Under the pieces are notes generated by a model. It ran no database searches. It saw nothing but the letters and a program-made list of their open reading frames with translations, and had not been told where the DNA came from. A stretch of 64,000 nucleotides of DNA from Pleurodeles waltl (lineage: Eukaryota > Chordata > Amphibia > Caudata > Salamandridae): contig NC_090451.1 in assembly GCF_031143425.1 (NCBI RefSeq), positions 348,076,339 to 348,140,338 on the forward strand, given 5' to 3'. Positions 23,501-35,879 of the stretch are shown one piece after another. Position 1 is the stretch's first letter, and each line of letters opens with the position of its first letter. Both the position numbers and the translations under genes were made by a program.

Positions 23501-24071
23501 GATTTTGAGCGAGTAAGTGCTAGGGCATCTCCTATGATAGCCCTATTCAGCCTCGCAGGGTCAGAGGTCCATACTTTATGCCAAAGTAAAATTGGTTGAA
23601 CACGAATAAGATCTGTAAGGTATGTTACTCCCATTTCTGAGTGGCATACTAATGTTGAGGTTGATTGCGGAACGCTTAGAACTGTTTTCAGAAAAGCGTT
23701 TTCAGTCAGCTGTAGGGTAATGCAGTCCCGGTAACCCCAAAGTCCTGCGCCATACAGTGCTACTGAAATGCATTACCTAGGTACCATATAGTAGGGACTT
23801 ATAAGGGAGGGCCAGTGTGCCAATTGGAATTGGTAAATGAAGTCACTAAACTATAGTGACTAATTTGGAAGCAGAGAGAGCATAAGCACTGAAGTTCTGG
23901 TTAGCAGAACTTGAGTGGCACAGTTAAGCACTGCTGACAACACATACATTAGGCCACAAACTTTGAGCAGTGGGGTCCTGACCAGCAGGATCCCAGTGAG
24001 ACAGGCAAAACATGCTGACATACAGGTAGAAATTGAGGGTAACATGCCAAGAAAGATGGTGCTTTCCTACA
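20600..24071 (+). repeat. LTR-like dispersed repeat, split by a LINE
   Basis: A long GC-moderate block without coding potential that I recognise by eye as a common newt-type repeat. It ends ..CTTTCCTACA at 24071. Its last part is laid out like the right part of the 2352-13347 LTR: GCAGTGGCA, then CTGGGTAC, then TAGTAGGGACTTA, then ATGCCAA and a TCYTACA/TCTAACA-like end. No TG start was found, so the left border is approximate and the copy may be truncated. A LINE fragment sits at 22725-23773. Family assignment is from memory and inference. Confidence 0.6.
22725..23773 (-). pseudogene. 5'-truncated LINE (CR1-like) with 15-bp target duplication
   Basis: The minus strand encodes the end of a non-LTR retrotransposon protein. 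Visible parts are LYGAGLWGYRDCITLQ, then VLSVPQSTSTLVCHSEMG, then a Cys/His motif CPCDNVSDQNTMHTLLFC. This order (LYGAExWG, PxxTxxxxxxxExG, CPCGxxxExxxHxLxxC) is the C-terminal region of CR1/L2-like LINEs. A frame break or stop lies near 23500. TAC(T/C)TAGGTACCATA flanks it at 22710-22724 and 23774-23788 with one mismatch, and the flanks join to restore the surrounding repeat. The 3' side shows A-rich rather than T-rich sequence on the plus strand, so a simple poly(A) tail is not evident. Confidence 0.8.
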
Positions 24072-25214
24072 GCAAATATTTTGGGTTGCTTCTCGACTAA
24101 ATAAGACCAACCATAGAAACATGAGCCTCAAGTGCTATATTGAGTAGATAATCACATAAAACATCTATCAGAATCCTCTTTTCAAGAACATACACCTGTA
24201 CAGAGAGGGAAGTGGCAAAGCTCTTACTGTTGCTAAGATGGATGGGGAACGTCAGATGCAGTCACAGTGTGGGGAAAAGCAACAGGTCATATCTTCCCTA
24301 GAGGGCCATGCTTTAAGGTGTGCTCAGGAAAGGTGAGGCAAGTGTGGCTATGTCTAGGATATCCCATTTTACGTCACGGTTTATCTGTTCAATGGTGAAC
24401 CACGCAACCTAAAGTAAATTAGATTTTGGACGTTTTAATCATGGCGTCCATTCAACTTTCAGAGCCGCAACCAGGGAATACTTAAAAGATGCTTTATGGT
24501 ATTACTGGATCGCTATAATGATGTACCCAGCCAAGAAGACAATCGAACTAGACGCGTGGTTAAATCAGTCTTATATCAGCCTAGCAGAATGTTCAAATAC
24601 TGTACAAACAAGTATTGCACGGAGTATAGAGCTCTCCATGACGGTTTGATAGCCCCTCTCACCTTCCCTCCATGTTCTTATAAATAAAAGATCTGCTATT
24701 CATTTAAAAATACAAATCTGCACGTGTATATCTGTGTAATTTGCTTCCATCATCTTCCTAATTTTTTTTACAAATATTCTGCTAGTGCAAGAAAATATAT
24801 ATTCTGTCTTGATCGTCTGCCTCCAAGTCTGAAAAAGTATCAGATAATTTTCCCGAGTGTAAAATTATAATAGGCAGTGAAGGTAAAGTATATAACGGCT
24901 ACGTTAACTTCCTCATAGAATCTGCAATGTCATTTGTCTTAACAGTTAAAATTACACTAAGCGCAGTGCGTTAAAAATGACCTGCTGAAATTAGCTCTGG
25001 AGGATACACATTTTACAGTGGAAAATGAATGGGGGAGGGGTATGCTTATCACCTCGCTATAGCAATGAAAACAAAAAATTAAATTGTGTTTTTCCCGGCT
25101 ATACCAAAAACTACAAAAGCAACTATTCGCAGTTTACTCAGGTTGTAAAGCACCACTCGATATAAGAAGTATTTTGCAAATCTAGTCTTCATATGTAATG
25201 TGGCCATTATTGTT
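24072..25214. other. Gene-free stretch
   Basis: Short open frames only. ATAAATAAAAG near 24680 follows a 63-codon frame, but there is no domain or splice support. Confidence 0.45.
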
Positions 25215-25222
25215 ATATTATG

Positions 25223-25565
25223 CAGTGCTTAATTTGTAAACAAAAACGTGCCGGTGCTCACAGCCCTCCTTTTAAACACGCGGTTCCTGTAATTAAATGT
25301 TGGAACACGGAACACTGAGGCAGCTAATCCTGAAGCCATCCCGGGCCTCTTCAATCTATATAAAGCCACTCGCTGCCCCTTCAGCTCACTCTAACAGCTT
25401 TCCGTTTTCTCCTTCTGTGACACTTTTTCTATTTTCCCCCTTCCTCCGTCTTTCCCTTATGTCTTTTGCTCGCAGCAAATGCTTGAGGCAGAACAATAAG
25501 CCCCGGTCCGCAAAAATAAGTGCTGGTGCTCAGCACCGGATACAACAAGCACAAATTAAGCACTG
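25223..25565 (+). mobile_element. hAT-type MITE, 343 bp
   Basis: The ends are perfect inverted repeats CAGTGCTTAATTTG and CAAATTAAGCACTG. The flanks are exact 8-bp duplications ATATTATG (25215-25222 and 25566-25573). CAGTG ends with an 8-bp duplication are the hAT signature. The interior has no transposase, so it depended on another element. A degraded relative lies at 31310-31638. Confidence 0.93.
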
Positions 25566-25736
25566 ATATTATGCGATTTATTACATGATTTGGCAAAACA
25601 GCTCTTCAAGTTAAGAGCTCGCTGTACATCTATGATTTATGGGTCAGGAGTTTGAATTCTTGCACAGCCAAATGAGCCTGTCATCAGTCGGGGATGTATC
25701 CCTAAAGATGTTAGTGTGGCGTGTGGTTCGTGAACA

Positions 25737-26355
25737 AGGGGCAGATTTATCAACGCTTTGTGCCGATCCAGCATCACAAAAATTGATACAAACCGGGGCA
25801 ATGTCTTGAGAAACTGTTTACTTTCAAGCTCAAACGTTTTGCAAACATTTATCAAAAATTAATGCAAATAGCACTAAATTGTGTTACTTTCCACCCAGGG
25901 GGCAGTCCAGGGGTGATACAAGGGTGTATTGCCATGCAGCTACCCATGGCGACTGGCACAAAGCCATATCTACTAACAATGGCAGACAGGATTGCACAAC
26001 AAAAAATGCCACCTCCTTTAGTGAGGTGTTAAAAGGGAGAAATGTTATATTTCTCCTAACTTCTCCAACATTGCATGTTTGCTGTACTGTATACTCTACA
26101 CATCCAATGTGAGAAAAGTTTTAAAGTTAGTCAAAACACAGGATTATATACTAGAAGGGTACTCTTCCAGTACAAAACCTATGCTAGACATAATACACAC
26201 ACCCTTGCACTATATTGCAAAGCTATGTGTGTGGCGCAAGGCAGGTTCAAACAGCACCATGGCAAGATAAGAGACAAATAGTGTCACATCCTTGTCCTGC
26301 TATATAACTTAGGTTGCATTGGTGCACTGTGTGACATATTTGTAAATGTAGCCCA
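25737..26355 (+). mobile_element. Hairpin MITE, family of 32516-33171
   Basis: Ends GGGGCAGATTTATCAA and, reversed, GGGCTACATTTACAAA are weakly inverted. The interior has two small hairpins, CACCTCCTTTAGTGAGGTG and GGAGAAATG..ATTTCTCC, which also occur next to each other in the 32516-33171 copy in the opposite orientation. No coding capacity. Borders are approximate; no duplication could be fixed. Confidence 0.55.
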
Positions 26356-27465
26356 ATGGCGGTGCAAGCAGTGTGCATGGGATGCGTTGCTGTCAGTTAT
26401 TGTGCATGTTGATGCCCCTCTGGTGGAGGCCCTGCACCTGTCTATTGTGCAACCGTTAGGTTATGTTTCTGGAGTTGTAGCTGTAAATGGATACTAGGAT
26501 TGCCTTAGTCCTTCTGTGATGACCTTGAAGATATAGATATGAAAGAAGGCCCACTGTTGGCAATTGTGAAGACATACCTGTTATGGACAGGGCCTGATGC
26601 TAAGATGTTCCTGCAAGCTGTAGGGGTAAACCGGGTAGTGGGCACTGCATCAAGAGGTAGGGAACATGCACATTCATTTGTAGGAATGGCTTTCCCACCA
26701 GTCTTTTAAAAAACTATTATATGCTTTTCTTTTATTTAGAGGCCAATGAACTCCCCCCCCTCAGTTCCAAAATCACCTGAATACATTTACCCAAAACTTC
26801 CACCAGGCGGCTTTGTCACTATTATGCATGATTAGTTGATTATTTTCCTGTGACCCACGAAGACTTCTTTTTTCCTGGAACACGCTAAGCAGAATATATG
26901 CTTCTTGTGTTAAATAGGGACCCAGATATGGCACCCAGCCAGCATCTTGTGAGTGGTTATTGGTTGGTGAAACTGGATTTCTGGTCCTGATATTAAGGTA
27001 CTGGCACTAAAGTAAAGGGCATAGCTCAGTTCTCTGAATGGATAATCGTCAAACCAGTGGAATGTTGGGTCTAGACAGACCCTAACATAGGGTTTTAGGG
27101 CTAGCTGCAGGTTGCAAGGTCCTTTTTGTTGGCTCTGAAGCAGAAAGTGCAGACATTTAGGGAACTAAAGAATGGATGGACAAGCACAAGTTGGTTTGAG
27201 TGACCATTTCTGCATAATACAATGGAGCTGGAAGTAGAAGGAAGTGAAATTGTCAGGGGGCATCCAGAACTTATTGATTTCTGCCTTGTAGTAAGTGGGT
27301 ATTGCATGGCAGGTTGACACTGTTATTGTTACCACTCCTGATTAGCGAAATAGGGTAGCTTGGATAGTATATCATAGGCCAGAATGTGAGCTGCACAGTA
27401 CTGCCAGGATGGACACTCTACACTCACATTTACTAGTAAGGTGTGCTATCACCCCATGCTAGACC
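26356..27465. other. Gene-free stretch
   Basis: No recognised gene. A run of C at about 26750 is the only simple feature. Confidence 0.45.
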
Positions 27466-29725
27466 TGTCAGACTTAGAGTGATTTTCCCCCAAACGTTTT
27501 GCATTCACCTCTCCTATTTTTGCTGATCTAATTTTTGCAGCCTTTAGGGCTCTGCACTTTACCACTGCTAAAGTACATGTGCTCACTTCTTAGAACATGA
27601 TAACATTAGCTTATCCCGAATTGGCATATTCATTTAATTGTAAGTCCATAGTAAAATGGTATTACAGGTACCTAGGGGCTATAAATTAAATGCCGCTAGT
27701 GGACCTGTAGCACTTATTGTAGCATCCACCTAAGTAGGTGTTACAAGTAGGTGTTTCAAAGGTCTTTCAATCATGTCTCAGCCTGCCGTTGCAACCTGTG
27801 AGTGCAGTTTTAAACTGCCATTGCAACCTGGCAAAGTAAACCTTTGCCAGATCCAAAACTTCCTTTTTAACATTCGTAGGTTACCGCTAGGGTAGGCTCT
27901 ACAAAGCCGCCACAAAAACGTTGGACATGTACTTTTAAGTTTTATTTGTCCTGGTAGTGAAACATTCTTACATACATTTTTCATTACTGCAAGACCTACC
28001 CCTCCCCTAGAATAACATTTGAGTTACTTTATTACATGTAATAAGTTGTAACTTCTGCATGGGCACAGGTAACCAGTTCATCTTTAGTGTCTTTGGATTT
28101 TTAATGAAGCATCACCTATTATGGTGAAGTCGAATTTTAAATTACAATATTGCAAATGCCACTTTTAGAAAGTATTAATTTTCCTGCCCTGGCCATTTAG
28201 TGCCTGCAGCCTATTCCTGGTATATATGACTGGAAGTAGCTGATGATTGGGCTTTTTGAATTTCTCCCAAACATTCAGACACAAACAAGAGCTTAAGTGT
28301 GTCTGAATGGGACATCTCTGGCATGATGGGAGGGCGGATTTGGACACAGCCCTACTAACACTTGAACAGGTTGTGTCCTGTCTCCACACAAAGAGCTACA
28401 TAACCCCAGTAGTTTGTCTGGAGCCAGGGCAGGGGAGGCAGGAAACCTGTGCAATTCAAAGGGAAACCTCTAGAAGCTTCTCCCACTTCAAATGAGGCAC
28501 ATGATGTAAATAGTGGACCTCAGACACCAACTCTTCAGTACACTTCTTGACCTGTGGATACTCTGCCAGAAAGAAGCACTGACACTCTGCTGGACTGATG
28601 CCTTGCTTTGCTGGCCTGCTGCCTGCTGACCTCTTGCCAGCTGAGAAGGACTGGACCTACATCTGTTGAACCTGGGACCCCAGAGTGACTCCAAGGGCTA
28701 TTTGGCTGGCCTCTCGACCCTCTGGGATAATAGGCCCCACCAACCTTGATCCCAGGACCTGGACTCTGCCATCTCTGAGTCTTACCCTGCCAACTGCGGC
28801 CACCCCAGTCCTGGGCTGTTGGAAGTGGGCCTGAAGGTGTCTGCCAGCCCATCTATGAATCCAGCAGAACCAACACATCTTCTCTGCTGCGCAGCACATT
28901 CCTGAGCAAAACTGACGCATTGCCTCTGCTGCAAGGATTCTCCCAGTGCAAGGACTCTGAATAGACCTTCCAGCCTGCATTGGAACTGCCACTGCATGAC
29001 ACCTTCCCACAGGTCCTCATATTGCAAATCTCTCGTCTACGGCAGCCTCGATGATGACACAGACTTTTGCATTGCAGCCTCGCATCGAGCATTGCCTCGA
29101 CTACACGACGCATACTCAATGCCAGACTATACATCACAAGCCATCCCTGACAGGATCCTTGGAAATGACCCAGGACCCGAAACAAACGCATGGCCTTGGA
29201 TGTGCGATGCATCCGTGACGTGGGACCTCACAATGCTCCGCAACCATGATTTAAAATAGTCTTGTTCAGCGGGCCTAACTGGGTACTTGTAGCCAGCCCG
29301 CTCTCTGTTGCAGTCAGCCTGATCTTATGGCTTTGTCCTGGTCTAGCATGACCAGATATCCACAGTTGTTGCTTTGTTTTTGTTTTTTTATCTATTTTCA
29401 ATGAAATCTTTGAACCTGCATATCTCTAGATCTACTGATTGAATTTGTATTGTTTCAATCTTGTTTTATTTATTACATATTACTCTATTGTTCTAATCTG
29501 GTGTGGGATCACTTTTGTGGGTCATTTTTATTATATTACTGTTTGATGTGTTGTACAAATACTTAACACATTGCTCTAATTTAAGCCTGATTACTCTATG
29601 CTAGGCTACCAAGGGGTTGAGCACATATTGATTTAGGGTTTGCTTGTTACTTCACCCTGACAAGGATTGTGGTTGCTTCTTGAGAAGGGATATATCTCCC
29701 TCAACCAATAACCTAATTACTTACA
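27466..29725 (-). repeat. Second LTR of the 2352 family, inverted
   Basis: Read on the minus strand it starts TGTAAGTAATT at 29725 and continues CCCCTTGGTAGCCTAGC, AAGTATTTGTACAACACA, CAGATTAGAACAAT. These match CCCCCTTGGTAGCTTGGC, AAGTATTTGTACCAACACA and GGTTTAGAAAAAT of the first LTR in order. At its other end (plus strand from 27466) TGTCAGACTT, CACTTTACCACTGCTAA, ATTGGCATATT and TAGTGGACCTG match the reversed right end of the first LTR. Length is 2.26 kb. No matching 5-bp flanks were found. The short open frames at 28.5-29.2 kb fall inside it and are not genes. Confidence 0.75.
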
Positions 29726-31309
29726 CCCCACTATTATGATTCAAATACAAGTTAACCCTGAAGGTATGAGTAATAACTATGCAGACCTGGTTTTATTGGG
29801 CAAAAATCTACAAAGGCTTGCAAATTCCATTTGGTTTAATGTTCCCCTCTATGAACTACTGTGAGCATGTTGTAAATGGGAGCGGGTGGACTGTGGGGGT
29901 TGTTGAGTAGGGTGAGAGTGTGTCTAGGGGCCTCTAGGGCTCTAGACTGGCAAAAGGGACTAAGCTATGCTCCCACATTCGGTAGAAGGGTTTCAAGAGG
30001 GAGCTAGGATGTGCTTGTGGCCTAGTCTCTGTCCCATCCTTAACCAATTTTACTTGCTGGTTTTTGACCTGGTAAAATGCGGCCTGGTGTTCCTGAACTT
30101 GGTAAATACAGATGGCAGAACACTGAACCATTTGTGATCAAGCAGATCCTAGTCCCACCTGAGTATACCACTTTGCCTGACTCCTAATCCAGCATTAGAG
30201 AGTAGAAATAATCAAACTTCCTTTTTCCTTTTTTAAATGGAGACATTGGCCCCCTCAGACTCCTAATATTCTGTGTTCCTCTCCCAGGCATTTGCTATAA
30301 TATTTTAAAACTTATGGTCCTTAACTTCACTTTAGAAATGCCTCATTCTCACTGATGAGCATGGACGTAAAACCGAGGTGAACCATTTGAGCGCACTGAT
30401 TCAGAAAAGCACCCAATCACCCAAATTTTCTGTGGTTCAGAGTTGCATTGTTTTCTACGGCTGTTGAATCTGCTGGTGGCAGCAATTTGTGCGCCACCAC
30501 AGGGGAAAAGGACAGAATGCACCTGTCTTATAAATACAGTGCATTCCTGACCTTTCCCTGTGGAGCAGGGCAATGTAGCATGGTCACTTACTGTGCTGAC
30601 CTGTGTCACAGAACTTGTAATTATGCCCCTTGGTTTTATCAGGGTTGGGCTTTCATAAGTGTATGTAGAGCCATAATCGAGCTACTTCAAGACTATGATC
30701 ACATAGTGTGAGTTCTAATGGGACTAATAATTCAAGGTTTCTTAGAACATAGGCAAAGAGTTGGCATATTAACTAAATATTAAGAAAGCCAATGCATGAA
30801 AAAAACAGCAACCTTCATATTGGTCCTTTGTGGCAGTCAAAGTAATTGTCTGAATCTTTCATTGCCCTTGTAACAGCCTTACAAAAGGCTAGTGCGCCTA
30901 CATCCCATCTCGAATTAATAGCCCACTGAAGTGGGCACTCAGGGACTTATAAGAGAAAATGGTTGCCAAAGGAACTGTGGAATGACACCAGCCAAAACCC
31001 TGGGCGAAAGACTTATTCTTGGAGGTAGCTTCTACTTCGCTGGGCTACACATACACCAGGCCTGAATGCTGCCCCGATCTTCTCTTGGGTTTTCAATGTC
31101 AACTACCAGAATGCCTATGCAGTGCTGGCCTAGGAGCACTACAAGAAAGGCACAGTTGTAGTCTCTGCCTTCAAAAGTGGGTGCAGAAGACTTTCCAATT
31201 AATAGACTCTCATTTCCTCATCCACAAAGTTATATGTTTGTTCCAGGTAAGTATTCTGTGCCTGTTGCATGATCACCATGATGCCAGGAATGGAGGCACC
31301 TAGCATCAC
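29726..31309. other. Gene-free stretch with a possible MITE relic
   Basis: 30475-30590 has ACAGGGGAAAAGGACAGAATG and, inverted, CATTCCTGACCTTTCCCTGT. This hairpin resembles one at 32575-32640 in the hairpin MITE. The rest shows nothing recognisable. Confidence 0.4.
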
Positions 31310-31638
31310 CAGAGCATGGCTAGGGGAAGAATCTGGGAGTGCGCAGTTATGCTGGAGGTGAGCGAGGAGGACACACCTCGGCAGTTGAGGCAGGGTAATC
31401 CTAAACCCATCTCGGCCTCTTCAATCCATTTAAAGTCACTCCCTGCCCCTTCAGCTCACTCTTGCAGCTTTCTGCTTTCTTCTATTGTGACGCTTTTTCA
31501 TTTTTCTTTTCCTCCGTCTTTCCCATATATGTGTCTTTTGCTCGCAGTAAATGCTTTAGGGCAACAAATAAGTGCCGACTCTCAAAACTAATTGCCGGTA
31601 CTCCGCACTGGAAGAAATCAACCACAAATTAATCACTG
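31310..31638 (+). mobile_element. Degraded hAT MITE, second copy
   Basis: It shares the middle and right parts of the 25223 element: CGGCCTCTTCAATC, CCCCTTCAGCTCACTCT, CCTCCGTCTTTCCC, TCTTTTGCTCGCAG, ACAAATTAATCACTG. The left part differs. Flanks GCATCACC and GCGTCACC are a near-match 8-bp duplication if the first base is shared. Confidence 0.65.
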
Positions 31639-32515
31639 GCGTCACCTATCCCACAGTGGGATATATTTTTGACAGAGACAGACAGGGACCTCGGTCAGCA
31701 AGAGCTTCAGCTGCCATGCGGCCTACATTATTGGCCCCAAAATTTGGCGGGGCTGACACCCTGATGCTGGGAATTAAAATTGTCAATAGTTCTTCTTTGG
31801 CAGTCAGGGAGCGTCGACTGTCCTTTCTTTTCAAATAATAAAGATTTGTATCGAAATGCATGTCTCGTGCAATGCAGCATCCCCCTAATAGAAGCTGCGA
31901 TTTTGTTCACCTAAAATTCAGTGGATCGTAGGGCACCGTGCAACTGCTGTGTCCGACGGCCCTCCTCCTTGTTCTCACTTCTTCTCCGCTCTCAGGCTGA
32001 AAACAATCGACCAGCTCTCGAGGATTTCAGTTATTTCATCAATCTTTATCTTTCCTCCTCCTCCACGTGGTGTCAGTCATTTTATCCCTTCTCGTCATCG
32101 CACAAGGACTAGTGTTCTTTCTATGCTGCATTTGAAATAGCGCCTTTCAGCTTTTTGCTTCCCACTTCAGATCCCAAGTTATTGTCTGCTACTACACCTA
32201 ACGTAGGGTATTGTATTACTATTTGTATAAAGCAGCCTTTCGGTGAATGATGTCACAATAAATCTCAAAACACAGGCTGACATCATTAAACAAACCAACT
32301 TTCTAGAAGCCTGTTGTTGATGATTGTTGCAGGACTGGGACACAGAACTTGTTTTTCCTCGGCACTGGATGGTCTCTTTAGTAGGGCAGAATATTTGCGT
32401 AAAGCACCATTTATGACTCAATAAGGACAAATAATGAGCAAATAAAACACGAGTGTGCTTCTTTCTGGCCATATCGTCCGTTCCTTGAAGTGTTCAGAAC
32501 ACCAGGCCTGTTATA
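31639..32515. other. Gene-free stretch
   Basis: No domain or RNA gene recognised. Confidence 0.45.
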
Positions 32516-33171
32516 CTGAGGCCCATATGTATAGGAATGTGGAGCAGTGCTGCGCAGCCCGTCACCTGCATCACGGGGAAAGGGCAGGAACATGTTGTAT
32601 TTAAGGTATGCAGCGCACTCCTGCCCTTTCCACCTGCGCTGGCGCACAATGGGCTGCCTAGCGCCAATGCAGTCACACTTGCACCATGGTGCAAGGATGA
32701 CTGTGTCGCATGTGGGGTTGTTTTTGTGCAAGAAGGGGCACTTTCCTGCACAAAAGCAACCCTGGGAAACATATTCCTCTTACTATGTGTACTGCAGAAT
32801 GTAGAACACATTGAAAGAGAAAGAAACGAGGAGAAATAAAGATATTTCTCCTTGTTACACCTCACCTGGGGAGGTGTAAGGTTTTTGGTGCATTTCCAGC
32901 TTTACAAGTGCTTGTAAATCTGGGAATGCGTCAAAATCCATGGGAGTGGCATGAGAACACCCAAGCGACGCCCATGGAACGCCTTCCCAGGCAGATTAAG
33001 GCAACGCAGCAATTTTCGCTGAGTTGCTTTACTCCATATTTGAGGAGCCACTGAAAGCCAAGCAAAGTGGCTTTGTGTGGCTTCAAAAATATAGCTTATG
33101 GTTTGCGTCACGAATGTACCATGTTGTATGGTGCAAAGGTGGTGCAAACCCCTCATAAATATGCCCCTCAG
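32516..33171 (-). mobile_element. Hairpin MITE with CTGAGG..CCTCAG ends
   Basis: The left end CTGAGGCCCATATGTATAGG and the reversed right end CTGAGGGGCATATTTATGAG are inverted repeats. The interior carries the same pair of hairpins as 25737-26355 in reverse, plus a 32575-32640 hairpin built on GGGGAAAGGGCAGGA. No transposase. The superfamily is not determined. Confidence 0.65.
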
Positions 33172-34016
33172 TTCGCTGCGATCCGCAGCTAGTACTCATA
33201 GGAGAGTTTTCGCCTCGTCCTCGTCGTGGATGTGTAGGGTTAATAAATATTGCATCTCAAGCCTGTTGTTAGAGTATCAGCTCAGGTAATCTCTGGCTGC
33301 ATATGATGAGGCTCCATCATATTTAATGAAAGATAATAGTAGTCACAACAGCCACACGCATTCCTCTACTATGAGAAAATAAGCATGTGCGTGGGTGCAA
33401 AAAAAATCTCCTCTGCCTCAGGCAAATGCATGTCAAAAACAGTCGGCTGTGTTGTCTACTACGTGTTTTTTGGCAGCTCCTTGAAATCGTTTTCATCAGC
33501 AAATAAAATCTACAAGCCACTCTTCTAAAATTATCTTTTTTTCATCGACATGTCTACAAACCTAATATCAGATTTATAAGCCCTGTTTAAATTCGGAAAG
33601 ACAGACTACAAGTATTACAGCAGTGACTGCAAAAGTTTTCACTTTTGACGAGGTAGTTTATCACCTACAATGCAGTGACCTGTCAGTGCAAAATGTGATT
33701 TTCTGTTGGTGCAAGTGTACTTGCACTGATCAGACAACATAAATGCAGGTGGAAAATTAGAAGTTTACCAATGCAAAATTGCTCAGTCACTGGTGTAACG
33801 CATGTGCTAATATTGCACTGGAATGATCGACTTCAGAAGATGAAAAGCTAAACAGACCCTTTGTCATTTCAAAGTGTGTCTCGAGAGTCACATACATAGC
33901 ACAGCAGCGAAAGCTTACTGCTGACAACGACCAGAAGAGGGTAACCTGAGACCACAGCCTACACAAACATTAAAGCCAGAAAACAGACAAATGTTTTTGT
34001 CTGCACTGGGACAGAC
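33172..34016. other. Gene-free stretch
   Basis: Nothing recognised. Confidence 0.45.
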
Positions 34017-34019
34017 TTA

Positions 34020-34787
34020 GGGCCTGATTACGACCTTGGCGGATGGGATACTCTGCCACAACCGTGACAGAAATCCCACCCACCGTAATACAAGTTATAT
34101 TATGGCCCTCATTATGAACTTGGCGGTTGAGACCGCCATGCTGGCGACAGCAGAAAAGACCGGCATGGCGGTCTTAACCGCCATATAATCAACACAGGGA
34201 GGGCCGACTGTGGCGGCCCTCCACCACCGCCAGACTACCACTGACAGGCAGCTTGACGATGGTGGATTACATTATCCGACAGGGCAATAATGTACCCTGA
34301 CTCCCCCAGCCTTTCCCTGGTGGGTTCCGCCGCCTGGGAAAGGCTGACGGAAGGGATGCTCTGGGGCCCCCCTGGGGGCCCCTGCACTGCCCCTGCACTT
34401 GGCATGGGCGGTGCAGGGGCCCCTGTGCAGTGCCCCGTTGCGCAGGTTGGGCAGTGATCTGCGCGACAGGTGCTGCTGCACCTGCCGCACAGCGGTATTG
34501 ACGGGGGCTCCATGTGGAGCCATCGGCAATGTCCCAGCCCTGCATTCTGCTGAGCCAGCGAGCGGAAACAATGTTTCCGTCCGCGGGCTCTGCAGAATGT
34601 TCTTTATGCGGCTGGCAAGGTCCCGGGGGGCTGGCAGTCTATGGAAAGACCTCCAGCATGAACACAATGGTGTTTACCGCCGTGTTCATAATGACCCCCT
34701 ATGACCTATGAAACTTGTAAAAGGCAGGCGGTATATCCGTCACGTTTGTGACGGATTATCCCATCCACCATGGTCGTAATCAGGACC
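34020..34787 (+). mobile_element. Outer palindromic MITE, split by another MITE
   Basis: Ends GGGCCTGATTACGACC and reversed GGTCCTGATTACGACC match at 15 of 16 bases. Flanks are TTA and TTG. Left and right arms (GGCGGATGGGATA.. and ..TATCCCATCCACC) pair, so it is a long hairpin like the 171-bp MITE at 42287. A second MITE (34104-34699) sits in its loop. Confidence 0.75.
34104..34699 (-). mobile_element. Harbinger-type MITE nested in a MITE
   Basis: Ends GGCCCTCATTATG and reversed GGGGGTCATTATG, with TAT on both sides (34101-34103, 34700-34702). The interior matches the 37248-37782 element in reverse (TTTCCCTGGTGGG, GGGGCCCCCCTGGGGGCCCC, CTCCATGTGGAGCC). Its ends resemble those of Harbinger-2. 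Confidence 0.8.
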
Positions 34788-34790
34788 TTG

Positions 34791-35879
34791 CTGTGCCTTC
34801 CATACCAGATGTTTTACAACAGAAGAAAAAAAGCTGAAATTCCACACACTCCTATTGCTTGAGAATATTATCATCTAGAGGAGGCTAACTTTGTGGAGAG
34901 TGCTAGATAACTCAAAACATAGATAAACAGCAGGTATGTTTTTGTTTCTTTAAGTTTTAGATTTTGCCTATCGGAAATCTCTTCTTATTAAAAAAAATCT
35001 TAAAACGGACTTACAGCCCACCCCCCTACTTACTATTTGTAGACTTCCAGGTCACTTTCATTTTCTGGCTTCTTATTGGTCAGCAGCAGGGTCATGTAAT
35101 GTGGGTTCACTTCCTCTTTTCTGGCTGTTCCTTGGAGCTTGACCAAACTACAGTTTCTGGTTGACGCCATTGACTGGTGTCTGTGTTCTTCCACTATCAA
35201 CATGCTTTTTGAGGTACTTATTTTTTATCTATATTTTCACACTCCATAAGAGAGTACATGCCTTTCGATGGTCTCCCCTCCTCCCTATAACAGAGCCTGT
35301 ACATCTACATTGATGCTCCTACTCACCTCCATGCACGCTCATCATGTATGCATTCTTCATTTGCAAAGAGTGGCTGAGAAAAGTTTCATGTTTTTGTGAG
35401 ATTGCAGCAGTTGACCGGGTGTTTCCATGCAGTAAATTTGTCTTTTGTGACCTTGAGTTGGATATTTGCATTGCCATATGTTCTATGCCAAGTAAAAGGG
35501 GGGGGAAAGCTCAGCAGTGAGTCCGCTGTCTTGCACTGCAATAAATCACATGTATAGTAAGTGTTTACAATTGGAAGTACTCCTGGAACTCAGAAAATAT
35601 ATTCCTGGGATTCTCTTAAAAAGCACAAAAAATGTAAATCTAACCCACACGTTTGAGTAACCATAGAGGTGTAAATCTAGAACAGTTTTTGTGAATCAAG
35701 TGGTGATGTTTTGTTTTTTGCTGCACTGATTTTATGTTTTTGATCTAGTTTTAACATCGAACAAAGCTCCTCAACATTGCTTGCGACCTCAACATACAGT
35801 TTTTTTTATTTTATTTTTTAGGATTGTGCGCCTAAGTACTCTGGCCCCTCTTATTGTATATCTCTTTGTGGGCTTTAAA
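34791..35879. other. Gene-free stretch
   Basis: No domain, RNA gene or clear repeat. Confidence 0.45.

Noticed and set aside
19931..24076. GCAAA as a 5-bp duplication around 19936-24071
   Set aside because: GCAAA before TG at 19931 matches the bases after 24071, but the supposed left end TGTTGCC does not mirror CCTACA and no shared LTR sequence is seen there. Likely chance.
24496..24687. 63-codon frame followed by AATAAA as a terminal exon
   Set aside because: No upstream exon or domain can be shown; the signal alone is too common.
25600..25735. tRNA-derived SINE (words like TTAAGAGCTCGCTGT and GTTTGAATTC)
   Set aside because: Only loose resemblance to Pol III A and B boxes, no defined ends or duplication.
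28488..29259. Cluster of frames of 60-120 codons
   Set aside because: They lie inside the inverted LTR copy; no domain or splice support.
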